Positions 36,095 to 44,901 of a stretch of 64,000 nucleotides of DNA are shown here, one piece after another. The notes beneath the pieces are model-generated. The model was not told where the DNA came from. It worked only from the letters and a program-made list of their open reading frames with translations, and did no database searches. Made by a program: the position numbers and the translations under genes. The stretch is from Priestia megaterium (GTDB lineage: Bacteria; Bacillota; Bacilli; Bacillales; Bacillaceae_H): contig NZ_CP085446.1 in the NCBI RefSeq assembly GCF_023824195.1, positions 1-64,000 on the forward strand. The letters are read 5' to 3'. The first letter of the stretch is position 1. Every line of letters starts with the position of its first letter.

Positions 36095-37306
36095 TTAAAT
36101 AAAATCCTCTATTTTAGCATTCTTTTTAAATTTTAAAATGGCTTCTACTGCCTTTTTGTATCCTCCAGAATCCCTTAAAGATTTTCCAATTTCCAAGCTT
36201 TTTTCTTTAAATGAAGAATTTAATATTACTTGTTCCGTTGTATTTCGTAATGTGATAGCATCTAGTTCTTGACGATTAAGTTGTAGACCAGCTCCTAATT
36301 CTTCAATTCGATTAGCCACTATTGGTTGATCCCCCATAACAGGGATAACAACGAGAGGAACACCAAAATAAAGCCCTTCACTCGAACTATTCATTCCACC
36401 ATGAGTAATAAAAACATCTGCTTGTTGTAGTATTTCTAATTGGGGTACATAATTACGCACGATGAAATTAGGTGGAATATCTTTAAACTGGCGAATATCA
36501 GTCTGTTTTCCTACTGATAATACAACTGTAGCTTGACTTCCTTGGAATGCTTTAAAACAGGTAGTATATAAATCAGGTTGCTGATTAAATACCGTTCCCA
36601 TTGAGATAAAGATGAGCTTATTACTAGGGATACTTTTTAAAGAAAGAGTTTCTACATCTTTCCGTGGCGCAATAGAAGGACCAACAAAGATGAAAGACTC
36701 ATCAAATTTATCAGCATAGGGTTGATATAACTTAGAGGTAAATACAATCGTGATATCCCCAGGACAAGACATCAAGTTTTGTCTATCACTGAGAATTACT
36801 CCATATTTATGTTTCCATTTTGTCGATATTTCTTCAATTTCTCTATATCTTGGGGAGATTTTATCCATTTCTCCTCTGCTCTTTATAAGAGCTGAAAAGA
36901 TATCCTCATTAATGGCAAATGTTGTACAAGAAGATATTTTAGGTATTCCCAGTACATCAGCAATAATCCATCCTGCAGCGAAATTATTATCATAAATAAC
37001 ATAGTCGTACTTCTCTTCGCTTATTTCGTTTAGAACATCCTCTATAATCTTATCCATTGACCGCCCCATAAATAGCAACATTTCGAGTGGATCTATTTTT
37101 TCTGTCAGCCTTTTCATTGGATCTATATTGTGTGTAAAATTTTCATAAGGACGAAATAAAGCACCTGTTTTTTCAATTTTGCTTTTATATTCTTCTACAC
37201 AGTAATAGACCACGTCTTCTCCCTTTTTCACTAGCTCTTCTACGAGTGCAATAGTGGGATTAACATGGCCTTCTCCAGGAAAATTAAAGAATAATACCTT
37301 TCCCAT
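36095..37306 (-). CDS. MGT-family (macrolide) UDP-glycosyltransferase
   Basis: A 403-aa GT-B glycosyltransferase. N-domain starts KVLFFNFPGEGHVNPTIALVEEL. The donor-binding motif is THGGMNSSSEGLYFGVPLVVIPVMGDQP (about residues 303-330), typical of family GT1 enzymes of bacilli (YjiC, YojK, MGT) that glucosylate macrolides, flavonoids and other hydroxylated compounds. Cytoplasmic; likely detoxification or product modification. AAGGAGGAATTCT precedes ATG. Confidence 0.92.
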   Translation of the reverse strand: MGKVLFFNFPGEGHVNPTIALVEELVKKGEDVVYYCVEEYKSKIEKTGALFRPYENFTHNIDPMKRLTEKIDPLEMLLFMGRSMDKIIEDVLNEISEEKYDYVIYDNNFAAGWIIADVLGIPKISSCTTFAINEDIFSALIKSRGEMDKISPRYREIEEISTKWKHKYGVILSDRQNLMSCPGDITIVFTSKLYQPYADKFDESFIFVGPSIAPRKDVETLSLKSIPSNKLIFISMGTVFNQQPDLYTTCFKAFQGSQATVVLSVGKQTDIRQFKDIPPNFIVRNYVPQLEILQQADVFITHGGMNSSSEGLYFGVPLVVIPVMGDQPIVANRIEELGAGLQLNRQELDAITLRNTTEQVILNSSFKEKSLEIGKSLRDSGGYKKAVEAILKFKKNAKIEDFI

Positions 37307-37400
37307 TAGAATTCCTCCTTTTTTACAATATAAAATAACAAAATATTAATATATTTCCTTATTATACCACTAAATAACTTTTAATATCATATATATTCTT

Positions 37401-37428
37401 AGTTCACACAATCAGCGTTTCCAGAACA
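37401..37428 (-). repeat. dif-like site 10 (core CGCTGA)
   Basis: Minus strand: left arm TGTTCTGGAAA, core CGCTGA, right arm TTGTGTGAACT. The adjoining ATATCATATATATTCTT is like the flank of site 17. Arms are more diverged than average. It lies just 5' of the MGT gene. Confidence 0.5.
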
Positions 37429-37433
37429 TATAC

Positions 37434-37481
37434 AAAAAGAACTCCCCAAAGCCCCAAGGGGGCTGTTGGGTTTTCTTTTTA
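37434..37481. terminator. Strong imperfect terminator hairpin
   Basis: AAAGAACTCCCCAAAGCCCC pairs with GGGGGCTGTTGGGTTTTCTT, then TTTT. The following 37482-37712 has no gene. Confidence 0.7.
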
Positions 37482-37712
37482 CCGATTATGAAATTCTTTA
37501 TACATCAACTTTCGGTTTAGTGCGATTAACTATGCTGATAAAGATAGCTTTTTAAATATATATATTTTCTTTACATTACATTTGTAATGAAAGAAATTAT
37601 TTTGAATTCTATTTGCATCTTATTTCAATGTTATTTAATTCGAATTAAATTCTCAAAGGAACTGAAAACTTTTAGAATAAGGGATGAAAAATAATAAGTG
37701 AGGATCAATATT

Positions 37713-38129
37713 ATGACAAATATTTCTTTATCCGATAATGGAAGTACTCCTTTTCAGCAGCTATTAGGCCATAATATAAATGTATTGGGCGCTTGGAACA
37801 ATCTAGGAGACGTATTAGAAGGGGATAACAGCCTCTCAGCTTCTTTGAAAGAGCAAGTTAGAAGAACATTAGCTCAAAAAAATGGATGCGAATATTGTAA
37901 AGCAAAAGGAAAGCCTAACCCAGATTTATTTGATGAAAAAACGTCTCTTGCTGTAGGTTTTGCGGAAGTTTTTTTAAAACAAAGAGGGGAAATAAACGAA
38001 TCCTTTTTTCAAGTGTTGAAGGAAACCCTCACCAATCGTGAGATTAGTGAATTATGTGCATTTATAAGCTTTACTACAGCTTCACAATATTTTGGAGCCT
38101 TATTGGCTTTAAAGCCAAATAAGGAGTAA
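37713..38129 (+). CDS. Carboxymuconolactone decarboxylase-family (AhpD-like) protein
   Basis: A 138-aa helical protein of the CMD/AhpD superfamily with redox CxxC in QKNGCEYCKAKGKP and a helix LAVGFAEVFL. CxxC members act as alkylhydroperoxidase-type reductases. ATG at 37713 with AGTGAGGATC upstream; a GTG five codons earlier is possible. Cytoplasmic. Single gene. Confidence 0.8.
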   Translation: MTNISLSDNGSTPFQQLLGHNINVLGAWNNLGDVLEGDNSLSASLKEQVRRTLAQKNGCEYCKAKGKPNPDLFDEKTSLAVGFAEVFLKQRGEINESFFQVLKETLTNREISELCAFISFTTASQYFGALLALKPNKE

Positions 38130-38367
38130 GCATATGATCTAGTAGATCAAGAGTTTTTCCTGAATCAATAAGAGTAAAAATAGGTAGAGTTTACACCATA
38201 TTTATTATATCTATTTAATAAATGTAATTTTGCTCTTAGAATAAGGGGGAAGACATGATTTAAATAAGATAAAATCATGAACTTTATTAAAATTCACAAT
38301 AAATATGAAGAGAATAAATACCTTTAGGTATTATTCTTTGTTAGTAAAATATAAGGAGGAACCTTTA

Positions 38368-38898
38368 TTGATTTCGGAATTATATACAAAAAGGTTACAC
38401 CTAAGAAAGATGCATGAATCCGATGCATCTAATTTATTTAAAATTTGGTCTGACCCTCATGTTACTAAGTACATGAATATTAACAATTTTATCGAGATAG
38501 AACAAGCAAGAGATATGATTAACTTTTTAAATAAACTAGCTTTTGAAAAAAAGGCTATTCGCTTTGCTATTATTGAATTAAAAACAAATGAAATTATTGG
38601 ATCATGTGGCTATAACATGTTAGACTTCGAGCATTCAAGAGTTGAAATCGGATATGATCTTTCCAAAGCAGTATGGGGAAGAGGGTATGCATCTGAAGCT
38701 ATTAGCAGTCTATTAAATTATGCTTTTTTAGATTTGGACATAAACCGAGTTGAAGCAAAAGTAGAGCCTTTAAATACTAATTCGATTAAAACTTTACATC
38801 GGTTGAATTTTACATTTGAAGGAACGCTTAGGCAAGTAGAGAAGTCAAAAGGAAAGTTTATAGATCTTAATGTATATTCCAAATTAAAAACAGATTAA
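38368..38898 (+). CDS. GNAT-family acetyltransferase (RimJ/RimL type)
   Basis: A 176-aa protein with the RimL layout: LYTKRLHLRKMHESDA, the CoA loop AVWGRGYASEAISSLLNYAF and VEPLNTNSIKTLHRLNFTFEGTLRQ. TTG at 38368 is chosen because AAGGAGGAACCTTTA precedes it; the longer frame has no site. Substrate may be a ribosomal protein N-terminus or an amine. Confidence 0.88.
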   Translation: MISELYTKRLHLRKMHESDASNLFKIWSDPHVTKYMNINNFIEIEQARDMINFLNKLAFEKKAIRFAIIELKTNEIIGSCGYNMLDFEHSRVEIGYDLSKAVWGRGYASEAISSLLNYAFLDLDINRVEAKVEPLNTNSIKTLHRLNFTFEGTLRQVEKSKGKFIDLNVYSKLKTD

Positions 38899-39081
38899 TG
38901 GCTTAATGCAATTATACATTTACTTATTTTACTAACATTTACTGTTAATTACATCGTGATTAGAAATACATTTCTACCTTTGTCAGCTATATTTACGGAA
39001 TCAAGTATGGCAAGAAGTATAGCTTGTTATTAACTTTTTTAAAAAAATTGCTGGTTGAGAGCAGAAGGAGCAGATAAATAA

Positions 39082-39591
39082 ATGAGTACAAAAAAAATAT
39101 ATCTTATCCCATTTGAAACAACCCATATTCAACATTTGCATAAATGGTTAAATGATGAACAGGCAATGCGAATGATAGGTAGGACACCTTTAACTTATGA
39201 AGAGGTAGTACAGGAAGTAGAAAGGAAAAGAATGAATGACGATTTAATTTTAGGCATTGAAAACAATGAACAAGTATTAGTTGGATGGGTATTCCTAAAA
39301 GATATAAATTATGCACATGGAAGAGCTAGTATCGGCATTCTTTTATCTTCCGAAGCTAGAGGTCAAGGATATGGTCAGATAGCTATGGAGCAAATGATTG
39401 ATCTAGGGTTTAAACAGCTTCGTCTAAATAAAATCTATTTAACAACAAGAGGATTAAATGAACAGGCCATTGCATTATATAAAAAAATTGGTTTTGTTAC
39501 AGAAGGCATATTAAGAAATCACGCCTATGTGGAAGGGAAGTATGTAGATACATATTTTATGGGTATATTAGCTTCAGAGTGGAACAGATGA
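39082..39591 (+). CDS. GNAT-family acetyltransferase
   Basis: A 169-aa GNAT: IYLIPFETTHIQHLHKWLND at the N-terminus, CoA loop SSEARGQGYGQIAMEQM, and LTTRGLNEQAIALYKKIGF. Resembles spermidine (SpeG-like) or antibiotic acetyltransferases. AGAAGGAGCAGATAAATAA precedes ATG. It is not an obvious duplicate of the preceding gene. A long hairpin at 39664-39736 serves as its terminator. Confidence 0.88.
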   Translation: MSTKKIYLIPFETTHIQHLHKWLNDEQAMRMIGRTPLTYEEVVQEVERKRMNDDLILGIENNEQVLVGWVFLKDINYAHGRASIGILLSSEARGQGYGQIAMEQMIDLGFKQLRLNKIYLTTRGLNEQAIALYKKIGFVTEGILRNHAYVEGKYVDTYFMGILASEWNR

Positions 39592-39844
39592 ACCTAAACT
39601 TATGTTTATTATAATTTCTTTCTAGATTAGAGGTTGAAGGGATTTGATTGTAAATAAATTTATATGAAGACCTTGTTCTTAAGAGTGGTTGGGATGTGAC
39701 GACTTATTTTCACGAGAAAAGGTCTTCTTTTTAGAAATTATTTTTAGCTTCGTTTTGTAAGCCCCTCTATTCTTTATTCACGTATTTTTTATACATTTTT
39801 ATCAGGGTTTACGCATCAGTTCACAATGTATACCATACCCCTTT

Positions 39845-39872
39845 AGTTACCATAATGTGAGTTATCGGAATT
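39845..39872 (-). repeat. dif-like site 11 (core CTCACA)
   Basis: Minus strand: left arm AATTCCGATAA, core CTCACA, right arm TTATGGTAACT. TGTATACCATACC adjoins it. A perfect terminator stem (39877-39914) lies right next to the left arm. Confidence 0.65.
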
Positions 39873-39876
39873 AAAC

Positions 39877-39914
39877 GATAGTAAACCCTCCTTAAAAAAG
39901 GAGGGTTTACTATT
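39877..39914 (-). terminator. Terminator of the DJ-1/PfpI gene
   Basis: GATAGTAAACCCTCCTT with its exact complement, four-base loop. Confidence 0.9.
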
Positions 39915-39962
39915 ATCTAAAGAAGGTTCTATCTTAATTAAAATCTCTTTGTTACTTAAAAA

Positions 39963-40481
39963 TTATCTCAAAGCTTTTACTAAACTTTGACCAAATTCTT
40001 TTGCACCATCTGGACCATCACCAGTAATGATGTCGTTATATGCGACAACATGTTCTGAGACATATTTTACGTTATTATCTTTTAATTGATTAATCTGTAT
40101 ATCTACTGGATAACATGTTGCTGTTCGTCCTTCAAGAAGACCTGTTTGAACTACAGAAACTGAACCTGCACAAATTCCAGTTACAAGAGCTTTTTGCTCG
40201 TAAGCTTGTTTTAAGTAAGTTTGTAAGTCTTGATTATTCCATAAATAATCGTTTGTGCCAGAACCCCCAATAACAGCTACGGCATCATAATCATTAGATG
40301 AAACATCAGTAAAAAGAGTAGTTGATTCTACTTTACCTTGATAATCTCCTATAATTTCACCTGTTTTTGTACTTGCAATTGTTACTTCAATACCTTCATT
40401 TTCTAATGCTTCTTTTGGATGAAATAATTCATCTTCGTTGAATCGTTCCGGTGGTATAATAAATAGTGCTTTCTTACTCAT
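39963..40481 (-). CDS. DJ-1/PfpI-family protein
   Basis: A 172-aa protein of the DJ-1/PfpI superfamily with the nucleophile-elbow Cys in LVTGICAGSVSVVQ, AVIGGSGTNDYLW (oxyanion region) and a C-terminal GPDGAKEFGQSLVKAL. Members are stress chaperones, deglycases or proteases. AGGAGGAAGACATACA before ATG. Divergent from the HxlR regulator gene, 145 bp away, a common pairing for electrophile-responsive systems. Confidence 0.9.
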   Translation of the reverse strand: MSKKALFIIPPERFNEDELFHPKEALENEGIEVTIASTKTGEIIGDYQGKVESTTLFTDVSSNDYDAVAVIGGSGTNDYLWNNQDLQTYLKQAYEQKALVTGICAGSVSVVQTGLLEGRTATCYPVDIQINQLKDNNVKYVSEHVVAYNDIITGDGPDGAKEFGQSLVKALR

Positions 40482-40625
40482 TGTATGTCTTCCTCCTGAA
40501 ATATAAAAATTATTTAAAACCTAAACATAGTTTAACTTGGCCTTTGTAGCCTGTGAAGAACGCACTTTATTGTGCGGAGGTTACTAAAAGGTTACTATTG
40601 TAATAACAAAAGGAGAATGAGATTG

Positions 40626-41006
40626 ATGTCAGATACATTGCGAGAAGAAATTAGAAAAAAGATACTAAATGGTGATTTTAATTGTGAAAAAGAACTTACT
40701 TTATCTATCCTTAGTGGAAAATGGAAAGTTGTGATTTTATGGCACTTAGGAGTAGAAGGCCCACATCGATTTAGTGACCTTCAAAAGCTCTTTCCAAAAA
40801 TATCTCATAAGATATTATCAAACCAGTTACGTGAACTAATGGAAGATGGAATCATACATAGAGAAGTTTTTCCTGAAATTCCTCCTCGAGTTGAATACTC
40901 GATGACTGAACTAGGAATGACATTGTTACCTATAGTAGAAATGATGTATGAATGGGGACAAAAAAGAATGGTTGATTTAAAAAAACAAATTAACTCTAAA
41001 GACTAA
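40626..41006 (+). CDS. HxlR-family transcriptional regulator
   Basis: A 126-aa winged-helix regulator: single Cys in [26 protein letters not shown], then [26 protein letters not shown] and [19 protein letters not shown]. The N-terminal Cys before the ELTLS/I helix is the sensor position in YodB- and HypR-like proteins that respond to quinones or disulfide stress. ATG at 40626 has AAAGGAG upstream. It probably controls the divergent DJ-1 gene. Confidence 0.9.
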   Translation: MSDTLREEIRKKILNGDFNCEKELTLSILSGKWKVVILWHLGVEGPHRFSDLQKLFPKISHKILSNQLRELMEDGIIHREVFPEIPPRVEYSMTELGMTLLPIVEMMYEWGQKRMVDLKKQINSKD

Positions 41007-41022
41007 ATACATAAAATCTTGT

Positions 41023-41182
41023 GTTTTGAGCAAACTACCCAAGACGATGCAAAGCGTCAATTACAAACCTTATATGTATTCACACAGAAAAACTACCTCC
41101 CTCTCCAAACGGTAGTTTTTTCTGTTTTTTAAGCTGTATACGGTATACAAAGTTAGTTAACATAATCACAATTATCGGAAAT
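41023..41182. repeat. About 155-bp structured repeat R1
   Basis: Starts TTTGAGCAAACTACCCAAG (small stem TTGAG/CCCAA), has a variable middle, then a terminator hairpin (AAAACTACC/GGTAGTTTTTT), then the TGTATACGGTATACA palindrome and dif-like site 12. Relatives are R2 (41502) and R3 (49306). The length is similar to the bcr repeats of B. cereus. Confidence 0.6.
41155..41182 (-). repeat. dif-like site 12 (core TTGTGA)
   Basis: Minus strand: left arm ATTTCCGATAA, core TTGTGA, right arm TTATGTTAACT. Adjoining palindrome TGTATACGGTATACA at 41135-41149. Part of repeat R1. Confidence 0.7.
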
Positions 41183-41275
41183 AAAAAGGCCTTTATAATT
41201 TACAAAGGCCTTTGAAAAAATTGTTTAGTTAAGCTTAAAAAATGTAGATTTATCAGAGATTCTCAAAAAATCTAT

Positions 41276-41449
41276 TTACCTATTAAAAAAATTTTTTATA
41301 GCTTCTAGACGTATCCTATGCCCACAATCTTCACAAGTGTATTTCCCTTTCATATTCTCTTTAACTAGCTTATATTTCAATGTGCCTTCATATACTTTGA
41401 ATTTTTTTCTGCAACTTATACAAATTACTTCATAATAAAAAATTTCAAA
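41276..41449 (-). pseudogene. Zinc-ribbon frame lacking a normal start codon
   Basis: About 57 codons read EVICISCRKKFKVYEG and NMKGKYTCEDCGHRIRLEA: two CxxC pairs 27 residues apart, a clear zinc ribbon. AAGGGGGAGGG lies just upstream, but no ATG, GTG or TTG is in frame at the expected spacing (only ATT). Either a start codon has been lost, or ATT is used. Lies between sites 12 and 13. Confidence 0.5.
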
Positions 41450-41501
41450 TCCCTCCCCCTTCTTAAATTTAATATATGAAACAAAGGATTTATATTTAAA
41501 A

Positions 41502-41657
41502 TTTGGGCAAACTACTCAAGAAACCGTGAGGCATCTGCGAAAATCCTTACTGCAATAGAGCAGAAAAACTACCTTCCCAACTCCAGAGGTAGTTTTTCTG
41601 TTTTTAGACTGTATATGATATACAAAGTTAGTTAACATAAAACAGCTTCTCGGTAGT
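41502..41657. repeat. About 155-bp structured repeat R2
   Basis: Starts TTTGGGCAAACTACTCAAG; relative to R1 the stem keeps pairing (TTGGG with CTCAA). It holds the terminator AAAACTACC/GGTAGTTTTT, the palindrome TGTATATGATATACA and dif-like site 13. Confidence 0.6.
41630..41657 (-). repeat. dif-like site 13 (core GCTGTT)
   Basis: Minus strand: left arm ACTACCGAGAA, core GCTGTT, right arm TTATGTTAACT. The core is identical to site 14 at 43477. The two directly repeated sites enclose only the serine hydrolase gene. Confidence 0.75.
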
Positions 41658-41849
41658 TAAGGTATCTATAAGCCTCTATACTTTATATGCCTGTTGTATT
41701 ATTCATAAAAAATATATATGTGTGCGTCAACTACAACTTCTAGTGAGAGCCTAAAAAAATATGACATCTTTGTTAACAACAAGGTCTTTCTCTTCTTTAT
41801 CTCGAAATAACCTACTTGTAGAAAAAAATGGTAAAGGAGACAAAGTCTT

Positions 41850-43316
41850 ATGCAAAAAATGAAATCCTCTCTTACAGGTCGCCTACGTGGTTATACAAAG
41901 GAAATGATGAAAGATTTAAATGTACCAGGGGCAGCAGTCGCAATCATAAAAGATGGAGAAATTATTCTTTCTGAGGGATTTGGATATCGCGACATTGAAA
42001 ATAAAAAATCTGTTACACCAAATACACTGTTTGCAATTGGTTCATCTACAAAAGCATTTGGTACACTTTCTCTAAGTTTGCTGGCCCAGCAACAAAAGTT
42101 TAATTGGGATAAATCTATCCAGACTTATATTCCTACTTTTTCACTCCATGATCCTCTCGTAAGCTCACAAACTACAGCTCGTGATTTAGCCTCTCATCGT
42201 TCTGGTGTTAGTCGTCATGAACTGCTATGGTATGGATCTTCATTAACACGAAAAGACATCGCGGAAAAAATTCAATATTTGGAGCTAGATGCACCATTTC
42301 GTACAAGCTTTTTATATAATAATATAATGTATGCAACCATTAGCTATATGGTAGAAGAAATTACAAATCAGACATGGGAACAGTATGTAACCGAACATAT
42401 TCTGCAACCTCTTCATATGGAAGATACAAATTTCTCGGTTACTACTTCACAAGAAAAAGATGATCACGCACTTCCATACATTGGAAAAAACGAAGATGTA
42501 GTCAAAGTCCCATTTCGTAACATCGATACAGTTGGCGCTGCAGGATGCATAAATTCAAATATAGAAGATATGGCCAAATGGGTGCTGTTCCAATTAAATC
42601 AAGGGAAAGTGGGCGAACATGAGCTTATTACACCGAATATGTTACAGCAGATGTATCAACCGCATATCCCAATTCCGGATGAACCACTTTTATCTACATC
42701 AGAAACAACACTAAATTGTTATGGACTTGGCTGGTTTATTAGTGCATATCGCGGTCATAAAGTAATCCATCACGGTGGGAATATTGACGGATTTTCAGCA
42801 CTCGTATCTTTTATACCAGAGGAAAATATGGGGCTTGTTATATTAACAAACACTGGAACAACGTTATTACCATCTTACCTTGCGAATCAAATTTATGATG
42901 AGCTTCTGGAGCTAGATGCAATTGACTGGCATAAAAGAGCTGTAGAAGATACAGCTAAATTTAAAGAAATGATGAAAGAATTAGATAAGCCTCTTCCACA
43001 AGTAAAAGAGACAACCTTTACACATGCAGTAGAAGAGTATACAGGGATATTTGAGCATCCTGCATATGGAAAAATTGAAGTGTATAAACAAAATGATACG
43101 TTATATTTAAAGTGGGAATCAGTTGATATAGAGATGAAACATCATCATTACAACATGTACACAACGAAGTGGAATCTTTCTCATACAGAAATGAATGTAT
43201 TAATTGCCTATGAGATGGACGTAGAAGGAAAGTTATCACAGTTTAAATTGCATTTACCACCCATGTTGAGTACAAAACCGATTGTGTTTAGTAGAATTAC
43301 AGATAGAAATTCATAA
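41850..43316 (+). CDS. Serine hydrolase of the beta-lactamase/transpeptidase (class C-like) superfamily
   Basis: A 488-aa protein. Catalytic motif SSTK in FAIGSSTKAFG (about residues 67-77), second motif YNN in SFLYNNIMYATI, and third motif HGG in KVIHHGGNIDGFSALV. The last 110 residues form an extra beta-barrel-like domain (EYTGIFEHPAYGKIEVY), as in esterase EstB and Pab87-like peptidases. No signal peptide, so probably a cytoplasmic esterase or D-amino-acid peptidase, not a secreted beta-lactamase. Sole gene between sites 13 and 14. Terminator at 43356-43404. Confidence 0.88.
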   Translation: MQKMKSSLTGRLRGYTKEMMKDLNVPGAAVAIIKDGEIILSEGFGYRDIENKKSVTPNTLFAIGSSTKAFGTLSLSLLAQQQKFNWDKSIQTYIPTFSLHDPLVSSQTTARDLASHRSGVSRHELLWYGSSLTRKDIAEKIQYLELDAPFRTSFLYNNIMYATISYMVEEITNQTWEQYVTEHILQPLHMEDTNFSVTTSQEKDDHALPYIGKNEDVVKVPFRNIDTVGAAGCINSNIEDMAKWVLFQLNQGKVGEHELITPNMLQQMYQPHIPIPDEPLLSTSETTLNCYGLGWFISAYRGHKVIHHGGNIDGFSALVSFIPEENMGLVILTNTGTTLLPSYLANQIYDELLELDAIDWHKRAVEDTAKFKEMMKELDKPLPQVKETTFTHAVEEYTGIFEHPAYGKIEVYKQNDTLYLKWESVDIEMKHHHYNMYTTKWNLSHTEMNVLIAYEMDVEGKLSQFKLHLPPMLSTKPIVFSRITDRNS

Positions 43317-43355
43317 AATTAAATATAAAACTTACGATATATCAGTTTTAATGAA

Positions 43356-43404
43356 AAGAAAGTATGAGCCGGGACGTAAATTCTAGCTCAATACTTTCTT
43401 TTTA
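43356..43404 (+). terminator. Serine hydrolase gene terminator
   Basis: AAGAAAGTATGAGC pairs with GCTCAATACTTTCTTTTT. Confidence 0.85.
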
Positions 43405-43476
43405 CTTTTTTATATGGATATAGCACTAAATAGTAGTATTCAACATGATTTTTCAGAAATCCTTTCTTTAGTAGAT

Positions 43477-43504
43477 AGTTAACATAAAACAGCTTATAGG
43501 AAAT
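43477..43504 (-). repeat. dif-like site 14 (core GCTGTT)
   Basis: Minus strand: left arm ATTTCCTATAA, core GCTGTT, right arm TTATGTTAACT. Same core and orientation as site 13. No palindrome next to it. Confidence 0.7.
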
Positions 43505-43511
43505 TCAACGT

Positions 43512-44081
43512 CTAGATACTATGGTATGCCATTGGGTCCCACAGTCTTTTGATATTAATTTGGTTATCTTCAATGTCTATTCTATAAACATCTGGATTCG
43601 TTAGGTTTGCCCATTCATTAAAACCAAAACTTTCGTCAAAATATCTCAGAATTAAACTCATAAGGTTTCCATGTGTAACTAACAACGTATTCTGTTCCTT
43701 GCTATATTCTATTTCTTCTCTGATAAGGTTGATTGCACGCTCTGTAGCTTCTCTTGTGGATTCTCCCCCTTCAATAACAAGATCTATATCATCGAAAGTT
43801 TGTTTTAATAGTTCTAACCAGTTAGTAAATGATTTATTGCTTAGCCTTCTTTCTGATAATCTATTGTCAATTTGTATACTTAACCCTACTTCTTTTGCAT
43901 AAGGTTCGATTGTTTTTACAGCTCTTTCATACGGACTAGAAATAATTTTAGTGATTTTACAGTTCACTTTATTTAAGTAAGTAATAAGATTAATCGCTTC
44001 TTTCTTTCCTTCTTCAGTTAATATTGCCCCTTCTTCTTGTCCTTCTGCTTTACAATGTCTTACCAGTATAAATGTTTTCAT
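43512..44081 (-). CDS. Histidine phosphatase (phosphoglycerate mutase-like)
   Basis: A 189-aa branch-1 histidine phosphatase: FILVRHCKAEGQEEG (RHG/RHC loop with nucleophile His), second Arg in SSPYERAVKTIEPYA, acidic ERRLSNKS-type patch, and VTHGNLMSLIL (second His). The residue after RH is Cys in place of the usual Gly. ATG at 44081 uses AAGGGGATGGGATTA. Acts on phosphosugars or nucleotides; substrate unknown. Confidence 0.87.
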   Translation of the reverse strand: MKTFILVRHCKAEGQEEGAILTEEGKKEAINLITYLNKVNCKITKIISSPYERAVKTIEPYAKEVGLSIQIDNRLSERRLSNKSFTNWLELLKQTFDDIDLVIEGGESTREATERAINLIREEIEYSKEQNTLLVTHGNLMSLILRYFDESFGFNEWANLTNPDVYRIDIEDNQINIKRLWDPMAYHSI

Positions 44082-44178
44082 TAATCCCATCCCCTTATCT
44101 AAAATTTCAAACCTATTCACGTTCTACACCTTAAACCCTTTCTGCTCCTTCATATAACTGTATACGATAAATACCATA

Positions 44179-44206
44179 AGTTAATATAAAACGTATTATC
44201 GGCCCT
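44179..44206 (-). repeat. dif-like site 15 (core TACGTT)
   Basis: Minus strand: left arm AGGGCCGATAA, core TACGTT, right arm TTATATTAACT. The left arm supplies the stop codon of the GrpB gene (stop at 44196-44198). Same core as the intron-split site 18. Confidence 0.65.
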
Positions 44207-44717
44207 TTGTTTCACCTTTAGCTTTCTGTATAACATCTGTTATAAACGGCGCTTTTGCTTCTGTATATCCAACTCGATCACAACTATATTTTTGAGCCAA
44301 TTCAATTTTTAATTGATTATATTGATTACGTACATCTGGATGTTTTCTTAGATAATCTCGAAATAAAATATTACGATTCCATTCTTCACTTTCGTATTTA
44401 TATATGTGTAAATGATGTGTACCTGCTCTCCATAATCCTTTTCTAAAGAACCTTCTATTTGGAAATTCCTTATGAAATACATGTTCATATCCAATATTAC
44501 TTAGTGGTTCAATAAATCCGCCCACTTTTTCTAATTTATAAACTCCAATCATAATATCTATTATGGGTTTAGCTCCTAACCCCTTAACAGATGTACTTCC
44601 AATATGTTCAATTGATATAGCTATATCGCTTATAATATCTTTTAAAAGCTTTTTTTCTTCGTGAAAAGATAAAGCCCAATCAGACGTATAATTCTCAATG
44701 ATTATTTGTTTATCCAT
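44196..44717 (-). CDS. GrpB/UPF0157 nucleotidyltransferase-fold protein
   Basis: A 173-aa protein with the family core ISIEHIGSTSVKGLGAKPIIDIMIGV (GS-x10-DxD-like of the pol-beta fold) and AGTHHLHIYKYES. ATG behind AAGGAGACATACAT. Function unknown; some relatives are linked to CoA or glutamate metabolism. Its 3' end runs into dif-like site 15, so the site and gene are physically joined as one unit. Confidence 0.88.
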   Translation of the reverse strand: MDKQIIIENYTSDWALSFHEEKKLLKDIISDIAISIEHIGSTSVKGLGAKPIIDIMIGVYKLEKVGGFIEPLSNIGYEHVFHKEFPNRRFFRKGLWRAGTHHLHIYKYESEEWNRNILFRDYLRKHPDVRNQYNQLKIELAQKYSCDRVGYTEAKAPFITDVIQKAKGETKGR

Positions 44718-44816
44718 ATGTATGTCTCCTTATTTCTTTCTTGGATATAATACCAATCTTAAATATATCAAAAGAGTTTAATTTATAAAGGAGAAATGAA
44801 TATTACATCCAACCCT

Positions 44817-44844
44817 AGTTACCATAATCAACGTTATTGGAAAA
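44817..44844 (-). repeat. dif-like site 16 (core CGTTGA)
   Basis: Minus strand: left arm TTTTCCAATAA, core CGTTGA, right arm TTATGGTAACT. It lies 58 bp before the NUDIX start. Confidence 0.6.
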
Positions 44845-44901
44845 CAAATAATAAAAGCTTTGATATATAATATAAATTGGAATAAAAAGGAGGTTAAAGC
44901 A

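Noticed and set aside
37485..37515. TTACCGATTATG left-arm-like sequence
   Set aside because: No credible right arm at the proper distance; a better copy lies at 37401.
41030..41075. c-di-GMP (GEMM) riboswitch suggested by GCAAAC and GATGCAAAGC in repeat R1
   Set aside because: R2 and R3 lack the GCAAAGC part and no downstream gene is in position; fits a repeat better.
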